Source of the DNA: Paenibacillus sp. CC-CFT747
GTDB lineage: Bacteria > Bacillota > Bacilli > Paenibacillales > NBRC-103111
Assembly (NCBI GenBank): GCA_030323305.1
Contig: CP106741.1
Location: 4,401,501-4,465,500, forward strand
Direction of reading: 5' to 3'
Length of the DNA: 64,000 bases
Each line of letters starts with the position of its first letter. Position 1 is the first letter of the stretch. This document shows, piece by piece, positions 1 through 10,828 of the stretch. The position numbers and the translations under genes are program-made. The notes below the pieces were generated by a model. It saw nothing but the letters and a program-made list of their open reading frames with translations. It was not told the DNA's origin and made no database searches.

Positions 1-1054
1 TCCGCGACGCCACTGCATGGGGGGCACCTATGTGCTGACGGCGTGGGAGGTGCTTCAGCGCTACGGCAGCCGTGCCCTCCTGGAGCGCCATTATGACGGT
101 ATGAAGCGCTATATCGATTATTTAACGAGCGGCGCCGACGGCCTTATCATTCGCGGGGGACTCGGGGACTGGTACGACATCGGACCGGAAGGTCCCGGCT
201 TCGCGCAGAACACGCCGGTCCCGCTTGCCGAGACGGCGATCTATTACGGATTGACCGTCGTCATGGGTCAAATCGCCGTGCTGCTCGGACATTCCGATGA
301 AGCGGAGGTCTTTGTGTCGCTTGCGGCATCGATCAAGGAAGCGTTCAACGAAGAATATTACGATTCCGGCAAGCGGACGTATGCCGGGGGCAGTGACTCT
401 GCGCTGGCGATGCCTCTCGCGATTGGCCTCGCTCCAGAGGAGCATAGGACACACCTGCTTGAAAGTCTGGTGGGCAACATTGCGGGCCGCGATTACCAGA
501 CGACCGCTGGCGACGTTGGCCACCGCTATGTCCTGCTGGCTCTGTCGAGAGCCGGGCGCTCGGACGTGATCTTCCGGATGACGCGCCCGACGGATAAACC
601 GGGCTACGGCTATATCATCGCGAACGGAGCGACGACGCTGACCGAAGCGTGGGACGGGCCGACGGTCGGCAAGTCGCAGAACCATTTCATGCTGGGACAT
701 ATCGAAGAATGGCTGTACAGCTCCCTCGCGGGATTGGATTATCGTTTCCGCCCGGAAGCCGGGCGGATGGAAGTGATCGTGAAGCCGGATATGGCGAACG
801 ACCTCACCTGGGCGGAGGCCTGGTACGACCTGAGAGCGGGCCGGGCCAGCGTGCGCTGGGAGCGGGGCGAGGATGGCGCGGTCACGCTTGCGGCGGATAT
901 CCCCGTGAACGCGGATGGGCTGATCTATGTTCCTGCAGAGGCGGCCAATAAGGTCAGCGGCGGAGGGGCCTCAGTAGAGCTTCTGCGCTTCAAGGACGGA
1001 TATGCAGTATACCGCACCGGCTCGGGAAGCTATACCTTCACCGGCCGGCTGTAA
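1..1054 (+). CDS. GH78 alpha-L-rhamnosidase, C-terminal part
   Basis: C-terminal part of a GH78 family alpha-L-rhamnosidase, which removes terminal L-rhamnose from pectic side chains or plant glycosides. The N-terminal beta domains and the general-acid region lie left of the window. Visible are GDWYDIGPEGPG, the barrel segment NTPVPLAETAIYY, the segment ATTLTEAWDG whose Glu sits where the family keeps its general base, and a C-terminal beta-sandwich. The first bases are one frame off: RDATAW is encoded just before a run of six G (19..24) and GGTYV just after it, so seven G would restore the family reading. The family assignment is firm; the exact glycoside substrate cannot be read from sequence. 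A terminator-like hairpin follows. Confidence 0.88.
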   Translation, partial: PRRHCMGGTYVLTAWEVLQRYGSRALLERHYDGMKRYIDYLTSGADGLIIRGGLGDWYDIGPEGPGFAQNTPVPLAETAIYYGLTVVMGQIAVLLGHSDEAEVFVSLAASIKEAFNEEYYDSGKRTYAGGSDSALAMPLAIGLAPEEHRTHLLESLVGNIAGRDYQTTAGDVGHRYVLLALSRAGRSDVIFRMTRPTDKPGYGYIIANGATTLTEAWDGPTVGKSQNHFMLGHIEEWLYSSLAGLDYRFRPEAGRMEVIVKPDMANDLTWAEAWYDLRAGRASVRWERGEDGAVTLAADIPVNADGLIYVPAEAANKVSGGGASVELLRFKDGYAVYRTGSGSYTFTGRL

Positions 1055-1089
1055 GAATCGATGACCCGCTAAGCGGTGGAAACATGTGT

Positions 1090-1125
1090 GGGGGCCTCGC
1101 AATCACCGCGAAGGTTCCCCTTTTT
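1090..1125 (+). terminator. Rho-independent terminator after the rhamnosidase gene
   Basis: A GGGG-g-CCT-CGC arm pairs with GCG-a-AGG-tt-CCCC, leaving small bulges, and is followed by five T. It ends the GH78 transcript before the sensor kinase gene, which has its own ribosome site. Confidence 0.55.
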
Positions 1126-1230
1126 GTTGGACCTGCCAAGTGAAATTGCGGTGCGCGAGAAGCGAGGAACGCCCCTAAGGTTAAGCAGCGCCTCGATAGA
1201 GTTATTCATTCCGAAGGAGGACGAAGCGGC

Positions 1231-2966
1231 ATGCCAGACCGGCCCGGGAGGTATATCCCTTTTTCTTACAAAATGATGGTCCCCTATCTGCTGCTCGTCA
1301 TGATGACCGATATCATCGTCGGCTATTTTTCTTACCATTCGGCCGTACAATCCCGAACCGAGCTCGTCCAGGCGAACGCGGCCGGGGCGCTGCGGCAAAT
1401 GCGCGACAACACCCGCTACCAGATGGCGGATTTGCAAGCCGTTTCCGATTCTCTGTTCAGCAGTCCGTCCTACCAATCCTACCTGCAGGTGGCCGGCGAC
1501 CGTGCGGCGGTTTATGAAACGACCATGCGCGGCCTGCTGCCGCTAATGGAAACCCCGCTCAAGATGACGGCTCAAAACCTAAGAATGATCGTGTATGTGA
1601 CCAACAGCCGGATCGACGAAATTCACGGGAATTTGAACATGGACATTCAGGACAAAAGCTACGCCCTGCTGTCCATTAATCGGCTGTCCTCCCAGAGCTG
1701 GCACGCGGATATGGTCGCAAGCGGAGAAGACAACGTCTGGCGGCAAGTGGACAACGATGCGGAGTTTGGAAACCTGTCCCTCCTAAGAAAGCTGATTTCC
1801 TTTACGGACTACCAGACGGAGATCGGGTTTCTGCGCATTACGGTCCCGATGAAGGAGCTGTTTCATTCTCTGCTCATCTCGGGAATCAGCCAGGATTCCA
1901 TTATTCAAGTCGTCGATGAACGGGAGAACAGGGTGTTATTCTCGAACGCTCCGGACCGGGAGCTTTCCGCTAAGGACGGCCGGTTTCTGACGATAGCCGA
2001 GGAGATCCCGAATACCGATCTCGTGCTTCGGGCTAATATTCCGATTAGCGCTCTGCACCAGGACGCGGGCCGGATCGGTCTCATTACGCTGTCGGTTTGC
2101 GGAATCAGCTTTGTCGTCATGGCCGTCATGGCTTTTCTGGTCGCTCAGTATTCCGGACGAAGCATCAAGCATATCTTGTCCTGCATCCGCCTGTTTCAGG
2201 CCGGGCAATTCTCTAAGCGTCTGGCGTTAACGGGAAACGATGAGTTCGCGCAAATATCGGCCGCTTTCAACCGCATGGCCCAGAACATAGATGAGCTGAT
2301 CCGGGAGGTTTACCTCCAGGGCATTCAGAAAAAGGAGGCGGAGCTGACGGCGCTGCAGGCGCAGATCAACCCGCATTTTCTCTACAACACGCTGTCCTCG
2401 ATCAACAGCCTCGCGCACATCGGCGAGACCAAGAAGCTGGGGGCTATGGTGGCGGGCCTGGCCAGGTTTTACCGGCTGACGCTGAATGAGGAAACCTGTT
2501 TATCCCGATCGGCAAGGAGATCGATCAGGTGAAGAGCTACCTGGACATCCAGGCGATCAAGTATGCCAATCGGTTTACCGTCAGCTATGAGCTGGACCCT
2601 GACATTCTGTCCTGCCAGACAATAAAGCTGATTGTGCAACCTTTCGTCGAGAACGTTCTGAAGCATGCCTGGTTTGAGGAAAGAATTCATATCCGTCTGA
2701 CGGGAAGCCGCCAAGGCGAGCGCATCGAGCTCCGTATCATCGATAACGGTCTCGGCATGACGAGAGAAGCCCTGCGGCGATTGTCCGACCCCCATCAGCC
2801 GGAGACGGGAGGGTATGGGGTAAGGAACGTCAACGAACGCATCCGGCTGCAATACGGAGACCTGTACGGCGTTCACATCTTCAGCAGACTGGGAATCGGA
2901 ACAACGGTACGCATTATGCTTCCCTGTGAAGACGGGAAAGGGCAAAGGAGGCTTAACGAAGCATGA
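1231..2966 (+). CDS. YesM-family sensor histidine kinase (single-base lesion)
   Basis: Membrane sensor kinase of the YesM/LytS type, expected to sense an extracellular sugar signal and phosphorylate the regulator encoded next. Repaired length is about 578 residues. Order: TM1 near residues 14-34, an extracellular sensor region to about 275, TM2 near 280-305, a HAMP segment, then the His_kinase region with QINPHFLYN (His382) and a HATPase domain with DNGLGM and GGYGVRNVNERI. The ATG at 1231 is preceded by GGAGG. A missing G at 2490..2491 breaks the frame between LTLNE and the segment reading IPIGKEIDQVKSYL. The stop overlaps the next start (ATGA). Paired with a YesN regulator and an importer, it probably controls that importer. 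Confidence 0.9.
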
Positions 2967-4551
2967 CTTATTCGACCATGCTGGTAGATGACGAATCGAT
3001 CGATTTGGAGTGGCTGTTCAGACGAGTGTCCGAGCATAAGGATAAGCTTTCCGTCGACGCAGCCGTCAACAGTGGGTTCGCAGCGCTGCAGCTGCTGCGG
3101 GAGAGGCCGTTTGACATCATGATCTCCGATATCCGCATGCCGATCCTATCGGGGCTGGAGCTGGCCGCCAAAGCGCGGGAGCTTCGGCCGGAGCTGCAGA
3201 TTGTCTTTATAAGCGGACACGAGGATTTCGAGTATGCGAAGCAGGCGATCAAGGTGAACGCCAGCGCGTACCTTCTTAAGCCCGTGGACGACGACGAGCT
3301 TAAAGACACGGTGAGGCAGCTGGTCGCCAAGCTGGACGCGGAACGGCAAAGCCGGGATACGGGGAAGCGTCTGCAAGAAGCGCTTCCCCATATCGAGAAG
3401 GAGCTTCTGCTCGGCTGGCTGGAAGGGACTGTCTCTCCCGAGCTGGAGCCGGTCGCCGCCAAGATGCTGGAACCGCTGGCAAGGGAGGAAGGGCTCGAGC
3501 TGGCGGTGCTCGAAATCGACGACTTGGAATGGAAGCTTAGCGACATGGGGGAGGAGGAGAGAAGAAGCCTCCTGCACCGGATTCATCAAACCATTCGGGT
3601 TCTGTGTGAGGAAGAAGGGGGATTCTCTGCTTGCCGGACAAGCAGCACCGGCTGGTGCTGGTCGCTGCCTGTGGGAGAAGCCGGCTGGAGGGGCTTGCCG
3701 AACGGGTGCTTGCCGCCATCCGGGAGCAATACCATCCCCTTACGGCCACCCTAGCCGTCGGCAGCACGGCCCGCCATCCCGCCGAGCTGAGAACGGCGTT
3801 CAAGCATGCGAGGTGCGCGCTTAAAGAAAAGCTTTTTGTTGGCAAAAACAGGCTGATCCTATATCGTTCGGAAACAAAGCAGCCGGCCCCCGGGCTAACG
3901 GCCGATATCGAAAAGGCCGCGGAGGCCATGTTCCATGACATGCTTAACTATCAACTGGTTTCCATAGATGAACGGCTGGAAGCGCTGTTCCGTCAGCTCG
4001 ACGGATATGACGATAAAGCGGCGATCATTCACCTGATTGTTCACTATATATCGAGGCTGCATATGCATTGCGGGCAATGGAACGAGAACCTGTACGAGCT
4101 TCTGCAATGGGAGTACGGAAGCCTCCGTGCCCTCGATCAGTTCGAGACGCTGCAGGATATGAAATCGTGGCTGCGCCGGAAATTTTTCGAGCTTTCGGAG
4201 CTTCTCTACCGGAAGCAGCAGAAGCAGAACCGCAAAACCATCGCCTCAATCCTCGCTTATATCGACGAAGGCTTGGAATCGAAGCTGACCTTGAAGCAGG
4301 TGGCCGAACACTTCGGGTTTTCCCCCAATTATTTGGGGCAGTTGTTCAAGGAAGAAGCGGGAGAACATTTCAGCGATTATCTGATCCGTGCCCGGGTACG
4401 GCGGGCGTGCGAGCTGCTGCTCGACCCAGCACTCAAAATTTACGAAATCGCCGACCGCATGGGATACAAGAATATCCTGTATTTTAACCGGCAGTTCAAG
4501 CAGCAGACCGGAATGACGCCGGGAGATTACCGCAAGGCGAACAAAGTATAG
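2963..4551 (+). CDS. YesN-family response regulator with AraC HTH (single-base lesion)
   Basis: Cytoplasmic response regulator, about 529 residues after repair. The receiver domain has the acidic pair DD at 9-10, phosphoacceptor Asp56 in ISDIRMP and Lys106 in YLLKPVD. A long linker is followed by a C-terminal AraC-type double helix-turn-helix (LTLKQVAEHFGFSPNYLGQL and YEIADRMGYKNILYFNRQFK). The frame breaks at the G5 run 3617..3621; six G restores continuity. It overlaps the kinase gene by 4 bp and lies 105 bp before the permease gene, so it is likely the activator of the 4657..8280 transporter. Its ligand is unknown. Confidence 0.9.
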
Positions 4552-4656
4552 GGACCATTGAATTTGTATGGGTTTTCGTTGTTCGGCTCCCTTATGTAAT
4601 CGCTGTCAAAGTCTTATGCTGGATATAGAAACTTTGCAGAAGAGGGTGTGAGCAGC

Positions 4657-5630
4657 ATGAACGAACCCGTCTCCGTGCCCGAGTCTGCGGCAAGGCTCAG
4701 GGCGAGGCCCAGAGGCCTGCTTCGGCGGCTGGCGGCTCAGTGGGAAGTCCAAAGCATGATTTGGCCGGGTATCATCTTTATTATCCTGTTCAGTTATATT
4801 CCCATGTGGGGGATCACGATTGCGTTCAAGGAGTACGACATCTTCCAGGGGGTCTCGGGAAGTCCGTGGGTCGGCTTAAGGCAATTTCGTATGTTTTTCG
4901 GCTCTCCCGACTTTGCCATGATCATGAAGAATACAATCGTGATCGCCTTCCTGAAGCTGGTGGTCATCTTTCCGGCACCGGTCGCGCTGGCCCTCATGCT
5001 GAACGAAGTCCGTCACTCGGCCTTCAAGAGGCTGGTGCAGACCTTGACCTACCTCCCGCATTTTATCTCCTGGGTTATCGTTTCCGGTCTGGTCTTCTCC
5101 ATCTTGTCCGTGGAGAACGGCAGCCTGAACATGATGCTGCAGAAGCTCGGCCTGATCCGCCAGCCGGTAAATTGGCTGTCGCTTCCGGAGTACTTCTACG
5201 CGATCCTGATCTCCTCGGGCGTGTGGAAGGAAATCGGCTTCAGCTCGATCGTGTACTTGGCGGCGATCGTCGGGGTGAATCCTCATCTGTACGAAGCGGC
5301 CGCCATCGACGGCGCAGGCAGAATGAGGCAAATCTTTAGCGTGACGCTCCCGACGATCGCTCCGGTCATCACGATCTTCTTCATTCTGCAAATCGGCAAT
5401 CTGCTGAATGCGGGATTTGAAGATATCCTGGCGATTACGAACGGCGGGAAAAATACGATTCTTCGAGAGGTTTCCGAAGTAATCGATACGTATGTGTACA
5501 ACGTCGGCGTGAACCAGATGAGGTATTCCTTTGCCACGGCAGCGGGTCTGTTCAAGTCGCTGATCAACGTGCTGCTGCTATGGGGCGCCAATTCGCTAGC
5601 CAGAAAAGCAGGGGGTCGTCGCTGTGGTGA
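4657..5630 (+). CDS. LplB-family sugar ABC transporter permease (lesion near 3' end)
   Basis: Inner-membrane permease of the LplB/YteP family, about 324 residues, with six predicted membrane segments and the EAA loop EAAAIDGAGRMRQIF that contacts the ATPase. ATG 4657 is preferred over GTG 4648 because AGAGGG lies 10 nt before the ATG but almost touches the GTG. A missing G in the run 5611..5615 makes the raw frame run into the next gene; with six G the protein ends KAGGSSLW and stops at 5628..5630, overlapping the next GTG start. No ATPase gene is nearby, as is usual for importers that share an MsmX-type ATPase. Likely cargo is an oligosaccharide. Confidence 0.9.
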
Positions 5631-6531
5631 GATATCGGAAGCTGACTCTCGAGGATCGCCTGATCGATACGGTCGTTTATACGGCGCTCTTCGTCCTGTC
5701 CCTCTTGTCGCTCTATCCGTTCTGGAACGCCTTCGTGCTTTCCCTTAATTCGGGAGCGGATACTTCGCTCGGAGGCATTACCGTTTGGCCTAGGGTGTTC
5801 ACCCTGGACAATTACAACGTCGTGCTGAGCGACCCGCGGTTTTCAAAGCCCTCGGCATCTCCGTGGCGAGGACGGTGTGCGGAACGGCGGCCGCGATCTT
5901 CTTCACCGCCCTATTGGCTTACGGGCTGTCCCGGAAGGATACGATCGGGCGTAACTATTACATGCTGGCGGCCGTGTTCACGATGTACTTTCACGGCGGG
6001 CTCATACCCACTTATTTGTGGCTACGTGAGCTGGGCTTGTTCAACAATTTCTGGGTGCTTTTCGTTCCCTGGATCATCAGCGTCTGGAACATGATCGTGT
6101 TCCGCACCTTCTTCCAAGGGCTTCCGGACGGTCTGGAGGAATCGGCGAGGATCGACGGCTGTAGCACCTACGGCCTGTTCTTCCGCATTGTCGTTCCGCT
6201 GTCGGGTCCGGTTATCGCGACTTTGTCGCTCTTCCAAGCCGTGTTCTTCTGGAACGAATGGTTTGCGTCGGGCATCTACATCAATGAGGCGACCCTGCTG
6301 CCCGTCCAGAATTATCTGATGAACATGATCAACTCCAATTCCGCACAGGAAATGATCAGCCAGCTGAGCGGAGTTCCCGGCGGGGTCGGCGATATGGTCA
6401 CCCGCACGATCACTCCGAAGTCGCTCCAGATGACCGCGCTTATAGTGGTCAGTCTTCCGATCATCATCGTCTACCCTTTCGTGCAAAAGTTTTTCGTGAA
6501 GGGCGTCATGATCGGATCTTTGAAGGAGTGA
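5624..6531 (+). CDS. YtcP-family sugar ABC transporter permease (single-base lesion)
   Basis: Second permease of the importer, CUT1 class, about 302 residues, with an N-terminal membrane segment near 18-38 and the EAA motif in ESARIDGCSTYGLFF. It starts with GTG inside the stop region of the first permease gene. A missing T in the run 5840..5843 breaks the frame; five T gives DPRFFKALGISVARTVCG, which is continuous with the family. It ends with the usual VMIGSLKE tail. It would form the channel with the preceding permease and receive cargo from the lipoprotein encoded next. Confidence 0.9.
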
Positions 6532-6609
6532 CACTAACCGCTTTACTTCCAGGGTACATTTACGGGCACCGCCCTTAAATGAAAGAAATCAAACGAGAGG
6601 GGTTACACC

Positions 6610-8280
6610 ATGCAAGCGAGTAAAAAAATGAGTTTGCTCGTAGCGGCGGTCATGCTGTCGACTACAGCGCTAACGGCCTGCAGCAAAGGAAATGCGGGAA
6701 CGTCTTCGGGGAGCACATCGTCCCCGGCTCCCGGCCAAACCGGCACGAAGGCCGCGGCGCAGTTTGGCGAGCAGCCGCTCGAATTCAGCTTCTATTCGAA
6801 CTATGACTTCGCGTCTCCGATCGGCTATGGTAACGACGTGTCGACGAAGTGGCTGAAGGAAAACAAGAAGCTGAATATCCTCGAGATCGGCTCGAACGGC
6901 AACGCGAAGCAGAAATTCGGGGCGATGGTGGCGGCGAACGACCTGCCGGACGTTATGATGCTGGACCGGGGATCGTCGGAATATACGACGATGCAGAAGA
7001 ACGGGATGCTCGTCCCTCTCGACGATTATTATAAGAAGTATCCCGTGCTGCAGAAGCTGATTGATCCGCAAACCTTTAACATGCTGAAGGCGGAAGACGG
7101 ACATATCTATGTTATCCCGAACTGGTTTGACAGCGCTAACAATCCGTATAAGTATTCGAACACCGGTTGGACCGTCAACCGCAAAATGTATACCGAGCTC
7201 GGGAAGCCGGAACTCAAGACGTTCGATGATCTGTACAATTATCTGAAGCAGGTGAAGGCCAAGTATCCGGATGTCGTTCCGCTTGAAACCGGGATGACCC
7301 TGAGCGGCATCAACATGCTTTACAAGCTGATTTACGCCGGCTTCGGAGATAACCGCACGATCTGGAATATCGGCGACGTGCCGTCCTTCCCGAATCTGAA
7401 GACCAACACCCTGGAGCCTATCTTTAACGATCCCGCCTACAAGGACGCCTATAAATTCTTAAACAAGCTGTACCGCGAGGGCCTGGTTACCCAGGATATG
7501 TTCACGCAGAAGCTGGAGCAGGTGCAGGAGAAGCTTAATACGGGACGTATTGCCGTAACCGGCCTCTCGAACATCACGGGTCTCGGCAACAGTGCCAATA
7601 ACGTGCTGCAGGCAAAGGACCCGAATGCCGGCTACGATTTTATCCCGTTCCTGTATAACAAGGGAGCGGATCCCAAAACAGTGAACCCGCATACGTACGG
7701 CACGTTGGGCTGGAACGTCAACGTCATAACGAAGAAAGCGAAAAATCCGGAGCAGATTTTCCAGTTCTATGACTGGTGGGCGAGCGAGGAAGGACAGCGC
7801 ATCAACGCATTCGGACCTCCTGGGGTACTTTACGACAAGGTAGACGAGCACGGGGCGCCGATCGATAACGAGAAGGCGAAGACGATCACTCCGCAGGAGA
7901 AGGCGAACCTGAAGATCGGCCTGTTCAACCCGGAAGGCTCCTGGAAGTTCTATGTTATCGGTCACTACAAAAACGCGCAAAACCCGGACGCCCTCAACTG
8001 GGGCAATGCGGCGAGCGAATTCTTCGGAGGCTTTGCCAAGCTGAACGCCGACCAATTCAACAATATGTCTCTTGATCCGAAGTCGGAAGTCGGCATCATC
8101 GAGCAGCAGATCAAGCAAATCTGGCATGACGCGAATGCCAAAATGGTGTTTGCCAAATCGGACGACGAGCTCGAGGCGGTCTACAACAAACTGAAGGCGG
8201 ACGTAACGAAAGCGGGCTACGACAAGGTGCTCGCCGAGAAGACGAAGACCTGGAAGGCCAACCTTGACAAGATGAAGTGA
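6610..8280 (+). CDS. Sugar-binding lipoprotein (LplA-like), intact
   Basis: Extracellular solute-binding protein of 556 residues, the long type that accompanies LplB/YtcP permeases. A lipoprotein signal peptide ends in the lipobox LTAC (Cys about 24), followed by a Gly/Ser/Pro-rich linker; the mature part has the family run NDLPDVMMLDRGSSEY. It would be anchored outside the membrane and deliver an oligosaccharide to the two permeases encoded upstream. The ribosome site is GAGAGGGG before the ATG. No frame lesion is present. A hairpin shared with the convergent gntR gene follows the stop. Confidence 0.93.
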   Translation: MQASKKMSLLVAAVMLSTTALTACSKGNAGTSSGSTSSPAPGQTGTKAAAQFGEQPLEFSFYSNYDFASPIGYGNDVSTKWLKENKKLNILEIGSNGNAKQKFGAMVAANDLPDVMMLDRGSSEYTTMQKNGMLVPLDDYYKKYPVLQKLIDPQTFNMLKAEDGHIYVIPNWFDSANNPYKYSNTGWTVNRKMYTELGKPELKTFDDLYNYLKQVKAKYPDVVPLETGMTLSGINMLYKLIYAGFGDNRTIWNIGDVPSFPNLKTNTLEPIFNDPAYKDAYKFLNKLYREGLVTQDMFTQKLEQVQEKLNTGRIAVTGLSNITGLGNSANNVLQAKDPNAGYDFIPFLYNKGADPKTVNPHTYGTLGWNVNVITKKAKNPEQIFQFYDWWASEEGQRINAFGPPGVLYDKVDEHGAPIDNEKAKTITPQEKANLKIGLFNPEGSWKFYVIGHYKNAQNPDALNWGNAASEFFGGFAKLNADQFNNMSLDPKSEVGIIEQQIKQIWHDANAKMVFAKSDDELEAVYNKLKADVTKAGYDKVLAEKTKTWKANLDKMK

Positions 8281-8293
8281 CGGGCACAAGAAA

Positions 8294-8338
8294 AAGACGT
8301 CCGATGGTCCGCCCGCAAGGGTAGAGATCGGCCGTCTT
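8294..8338. terminator. Hairpin terminator between convergent genes
   Basis: Twelve-base arms AAGACGTCCGAT and ATCGGCCGTCTT pair with one mismatch around a 21-base loop. Five consecutive A on the left give a T tract for leftward transcripts, so it best serves the gntR gene; on the right the tail is only weakly T-rich. It lies between the two converging stop codons. Confidence 0.65.
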
Positions 8339-8350
8339 CTTGCCATTGCT

Positions 8351-9060
8351 TTACTCGGATTCTCCAATATGCTTGTAAAATTCCTTGGACTCTTCGAAAA
8401 AAGCATCGGCCGCCTTCCGCGTCTCTTCCAAGCTGCCCTGCTCCAACGCCTGGAGGAGCAGGGAGCGGTTATGGAGGCTGTTCTCCATGGCGCCGGGCAC
8501 GCGGAGCAGCTTGAGGCTCGTTTCCCTGCGCAAGTAGACGATCGTCTGCATCAGCTTGGCGTAGATGCGGTTGCCGCATATGCCGCCGACATGAAGATCG
8601 AACCGGTCCAGCTCATCCAGGAAGGCTTCCGGCTCTTCGTCGCCGACAAGCGGTTTGAGCTTACCTATGATCTCATGCAGGGGTTGCAGGTCCTGCGGCT
8701 CGGCGTGTACGGCTGCCGATAAATACACCTCCGTCTCGATGAGCTTGCGTGCCGCATACACCTCGTCCAGATTATCCAGCTCGTTGTGGAACATCCACAC
8801 GATGGTCTCGGACGGGATCGGCTCCTGCCGGTGATTGACGAAGCTTCCTTCGCCGGACTTGATGGTGATCAGGCCGACCAGGAAAGGGCCCTCAACGCTT
8901 CGCGCACGCGTCCGCGGGTGACGCCGAACTGCTCGGCCAGATCGCGTTCATTCGGAAGCTGCTGTCCCGCCTGCAGCTCGCCGGAGCGGATCAGCTGCAC
9001 GATTTGTTCCATGATTTGCTCGGTTACCGTGATGCGCTTGACGGATTTAATTTGTACCAT
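8351..9060 (-). CDS. FadR-subfamily GntR transcriptional regulator (single-base lesion)
   Basis: Repressor of about 236 residues. The N-terminal winged helix is clear ([20 protein letters not shown]), followed by an all-helical FCD ligand domain whose metal or acid-binding His residues would include those in [10 protein letters not shown]. The frame breaks at GG 8881..8882; three G gives [20 protein letters not shown], a standard FadR-family run. The ATG at 9060 has GGAGG upstream. It is divergent from the MaoC-to-SDR operon, with a TGGTNNNACCA palindrome between them, so it most likely represses that operon and is relieved by an organic-acid intermediate. Confidence 0.88.
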
Positions 9061-9128
9061 TTCATCTATCCTCCAAAATCGAATTTTCGTGTTGAGTTCA
9101 TCCTTGTTCGGTGGTAATCTGGTGTTGT

Positions 9129-9153
9129 GGTCCTCTGGTAGTACCAGAGGACC
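9129..9153. promoter_or_regulatory. Palindromic operator for the divergent GntR regulator
   Basis: A perfect inverted repeat with 10-bp arms (GGTCCTCTGG and CCAGAGGACC) around TAGTA. Its core TGGTAGTACCA matches the TGGTNNNACCA form typical of FadR/GntR operators. It lies between the gntR gene start (9060) and the operon start (9218). An A/T-rich TATATTATA stretch follows at about 9167 and could be a -10 region. Confidence 0.72.
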
Positions 9154-9217
9154 GGGAAGAACTGCATATATTATACCAACAAATCCGAACGAACAAAAGT
9201 GGAAAGGCGGGAAGCCC

Positions 9218-9667
9218 TTGATCCGTTCCTTATTTTTCGAAGACTATGAGATTGGCTCAACCAGACAGTCGATGGGCAGAACGATTACCGAAACGGATAT
9301 AGTGATGCACGCCGGACAAACCGGGGATTTCTACCCTCATCATATGGATGCCGAGTGGTGCCGAACGCAGGACTTTAAGCAGCGGATCGCGCACGGGACT
9401 TTGGTTTTCAGTATCGGGGTCGGCATGACGGCGGGAGAAATCAACCCGGAAGCCATGTCTTACGGATACGACCGGCTGCGCTTTATCCACCCGGTCTTTA
9501 TAGGCGATACGATTACCGCCAAGGTTACCGTCAAGGAGAAGAAGGATCACCCGAAGCGGCCGGAGTCCGGCATTGTAAGCGAGCTTCTGGAAGTAACCAA
9601 TCAACACGGGAAAACGGTGCTAGCCTGCGAGCATCTGCTCCTGGTAAAGCGGAAAGGTGCGATCTAG
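9218..9667 (+). CDS. MaoC-family (hot-dog fold) hydratase/dehydratase
   Basis: Cytoplasmic hot-dog hydratase of 149 residues. The motif GDFYPHHMD holds the Asp37 and His41/42 expected of MaoC enzymes, which hydrate enoyl-CoA thioesters or related acids. The TTG start at 9218 follows AAAGGCGGG; an open frame continues upstream but would run through the operator and antisense to the gntR gene. It is the first gene of a tight operon with a CoA-transferase, so an acyl-CoA substrate is likely. The substrate itself is not identifiable. No lesion. Confidence 0.85.
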   Translation: MIRSLFFEDYEIGSTRQSMGRTITETDIVMHAGQTGDFYPHHMDAEWCRTQDFKQRIAHGTLVFSIGVGMTAGEINPEAMSYGYDRLRFIHPVFIGDTITAKVTVKEKKDHPKRPESGIVSELLEVTNQHGKTVLACEHLLLVKRKGAI

Positions 9668-9670
9668 ACC

Positions 9671-10828
9671 ATGCCGATTCAACTGAAGGGGATTACCTGG
9701 AATCATACACGGGGCTACGTACCGATGGTGGCGACCGCCCAGCGTTTTATGGAGAAGCATCCAGGCGTCGAGATCACGTGGGAGAAACGGTCTCTGCAGG
9801 AATTCGCCGACGCTCCGATTCAGACGCTCATCGAGCGTTACGACCTGCTGGTGATCGATCATCCGTGGGCCGGCTTCGCGGCCGAGCACGGAGCGCTCGT
9901 AGATCTGGCCGAGCATCTGCCTGCGGAGTATCTAGCCGATCAAGCCGCTCACTCCGTAGGGGCCTCGCATGAAAGCTACCGCTTAAACGGACGCCAGACA
10001 GCCCTTGCCATCGATGCGGCCACACCGGTGGCGTCGCGGCGGCACGACCTGATGCAGCAGGCGGGGCAAGAGGCTCCCGACACGTCGGAGGAGCTGCTCA
10101 CGCTTGCTCGTACGGGGCGTGTCGTGCTGCCGGGCATTCCCATCGACAGCCTCATGAACTTCTATATGTTCTGCGCCACTTTGGGCGAGGCTCCGTTTAG
10201 AGAGAAGGAGCAGGTCGTCGGGAAGGAAACGGCCAGACAGGCGCTCGAAATGTACCGCGAGCTAGTCAGTTTGTGTACGAAGCGCATCTTCGGCTGGAAC
10301 CCGATCGCCGTTTATGAGGCCATGACGAGCACGGACGACTATGTCTACTGCCCTTTTGCCTACGGTTACTCCAATTATTCCCGTCCCGGCTATGCGGAAA
10401 AGGTGCTGCACTTCGGAGATCTGGTCCGCCTCGGCCATCACGGCAGGCTGCAAAGCACACTCGGGGGAACGGGGCTTTCGATCTCGGCAGGCTGTTCGAA
10501 CAAGGAGCTGGCGCTCCAGTATGCGGCTTATGCAGCGGATCCGGTCATCCAGCGGACGTTGTATGTCCAAAGCGGAGGGCAGCCGGGCCACCGCGGGGCA
10601 TGGGAGAACGAAGAGGTAAACCGGCAGGCCCAGGATTATTTTCGAAATACGCTTCCCGCACTGGATCGGGCTTACTTACGTCCCCGCTATGACGGTTATC
10701 TGTATTTTCAGGATCATGCCGGCGATGTGGTGCAGGACTATTTGAAGAACGGGGGCAGCGTAGACGGGGTGCTGAAGAAGCTGAACCAGTTATACACCCA
10801 GTCCTTGCAGGGAGGAAAGCATCCATGA
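9671..10828 (+). CDS. Solute-binding-protein-fold protein without signal peptide
   Basis: A 385-residue protein resembling ABC-transporter extracellular solute-binding proteins (N-terminal [20 protein letters not shown]-terminal [20 protein letters not shown]) but with no signal peptide or lipobox: it begins [20 protein letters not shown]. Upstream sequence cannot supply one, because the MaoC stop lies 3 bp before the ATG. There are no transporter membrane genes in this operon, and the gene overlaps the CoA-transferase start by 4 bp. So it is probably cytoplasmic, either a binding chaperone or sensor for the CoA pathway substrate or a repurposed enzyme. Function unknown; the fold is inferred from sequence resemblance only. 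No lesion. Confidence 0.75.
   Translation: MPIQLKGITWNHTRGYVPMVATAQRFMEKHPGVEITWEKRSLQEFADAPIQTLIERYDLLVIDHPWAGFAAEHGALVDLAEHLPAEYLADQAAHSVGASHESYRLNGRQTALAIDAATPVASRRHDLMQQAGQEAPDTSEELLTLARTGRVVLPGIPIDSLMNFYMFCATLGEAPFREKEQVVGKETARQALEMYRELVSLCTKRIFGWNPIAVYEAMTSTDDYVYCPFAYGYSNYSRPGYAEKVLHFGDLVRLGHHGRLQSTLGGTGLSISAGCSNKELALQYAAYAADPVIQRTLYVQSGGQPGHRGAWENEEVNRQAQDYFRNTLPALDRAYLRPRYDGYLYFQDHAGDVVQDYLKNGGSVDGVLKKLNQLYTQSLQGGKHP

Noticed and set aside
8786..9217. A longer MaoC protein reading back to 8786
   Set aside because: That extension runs antisense through the gntR coding region and through the operator palindrome; the TTG at 9218 has a ribosome site and starts at the family's normal N terminus.
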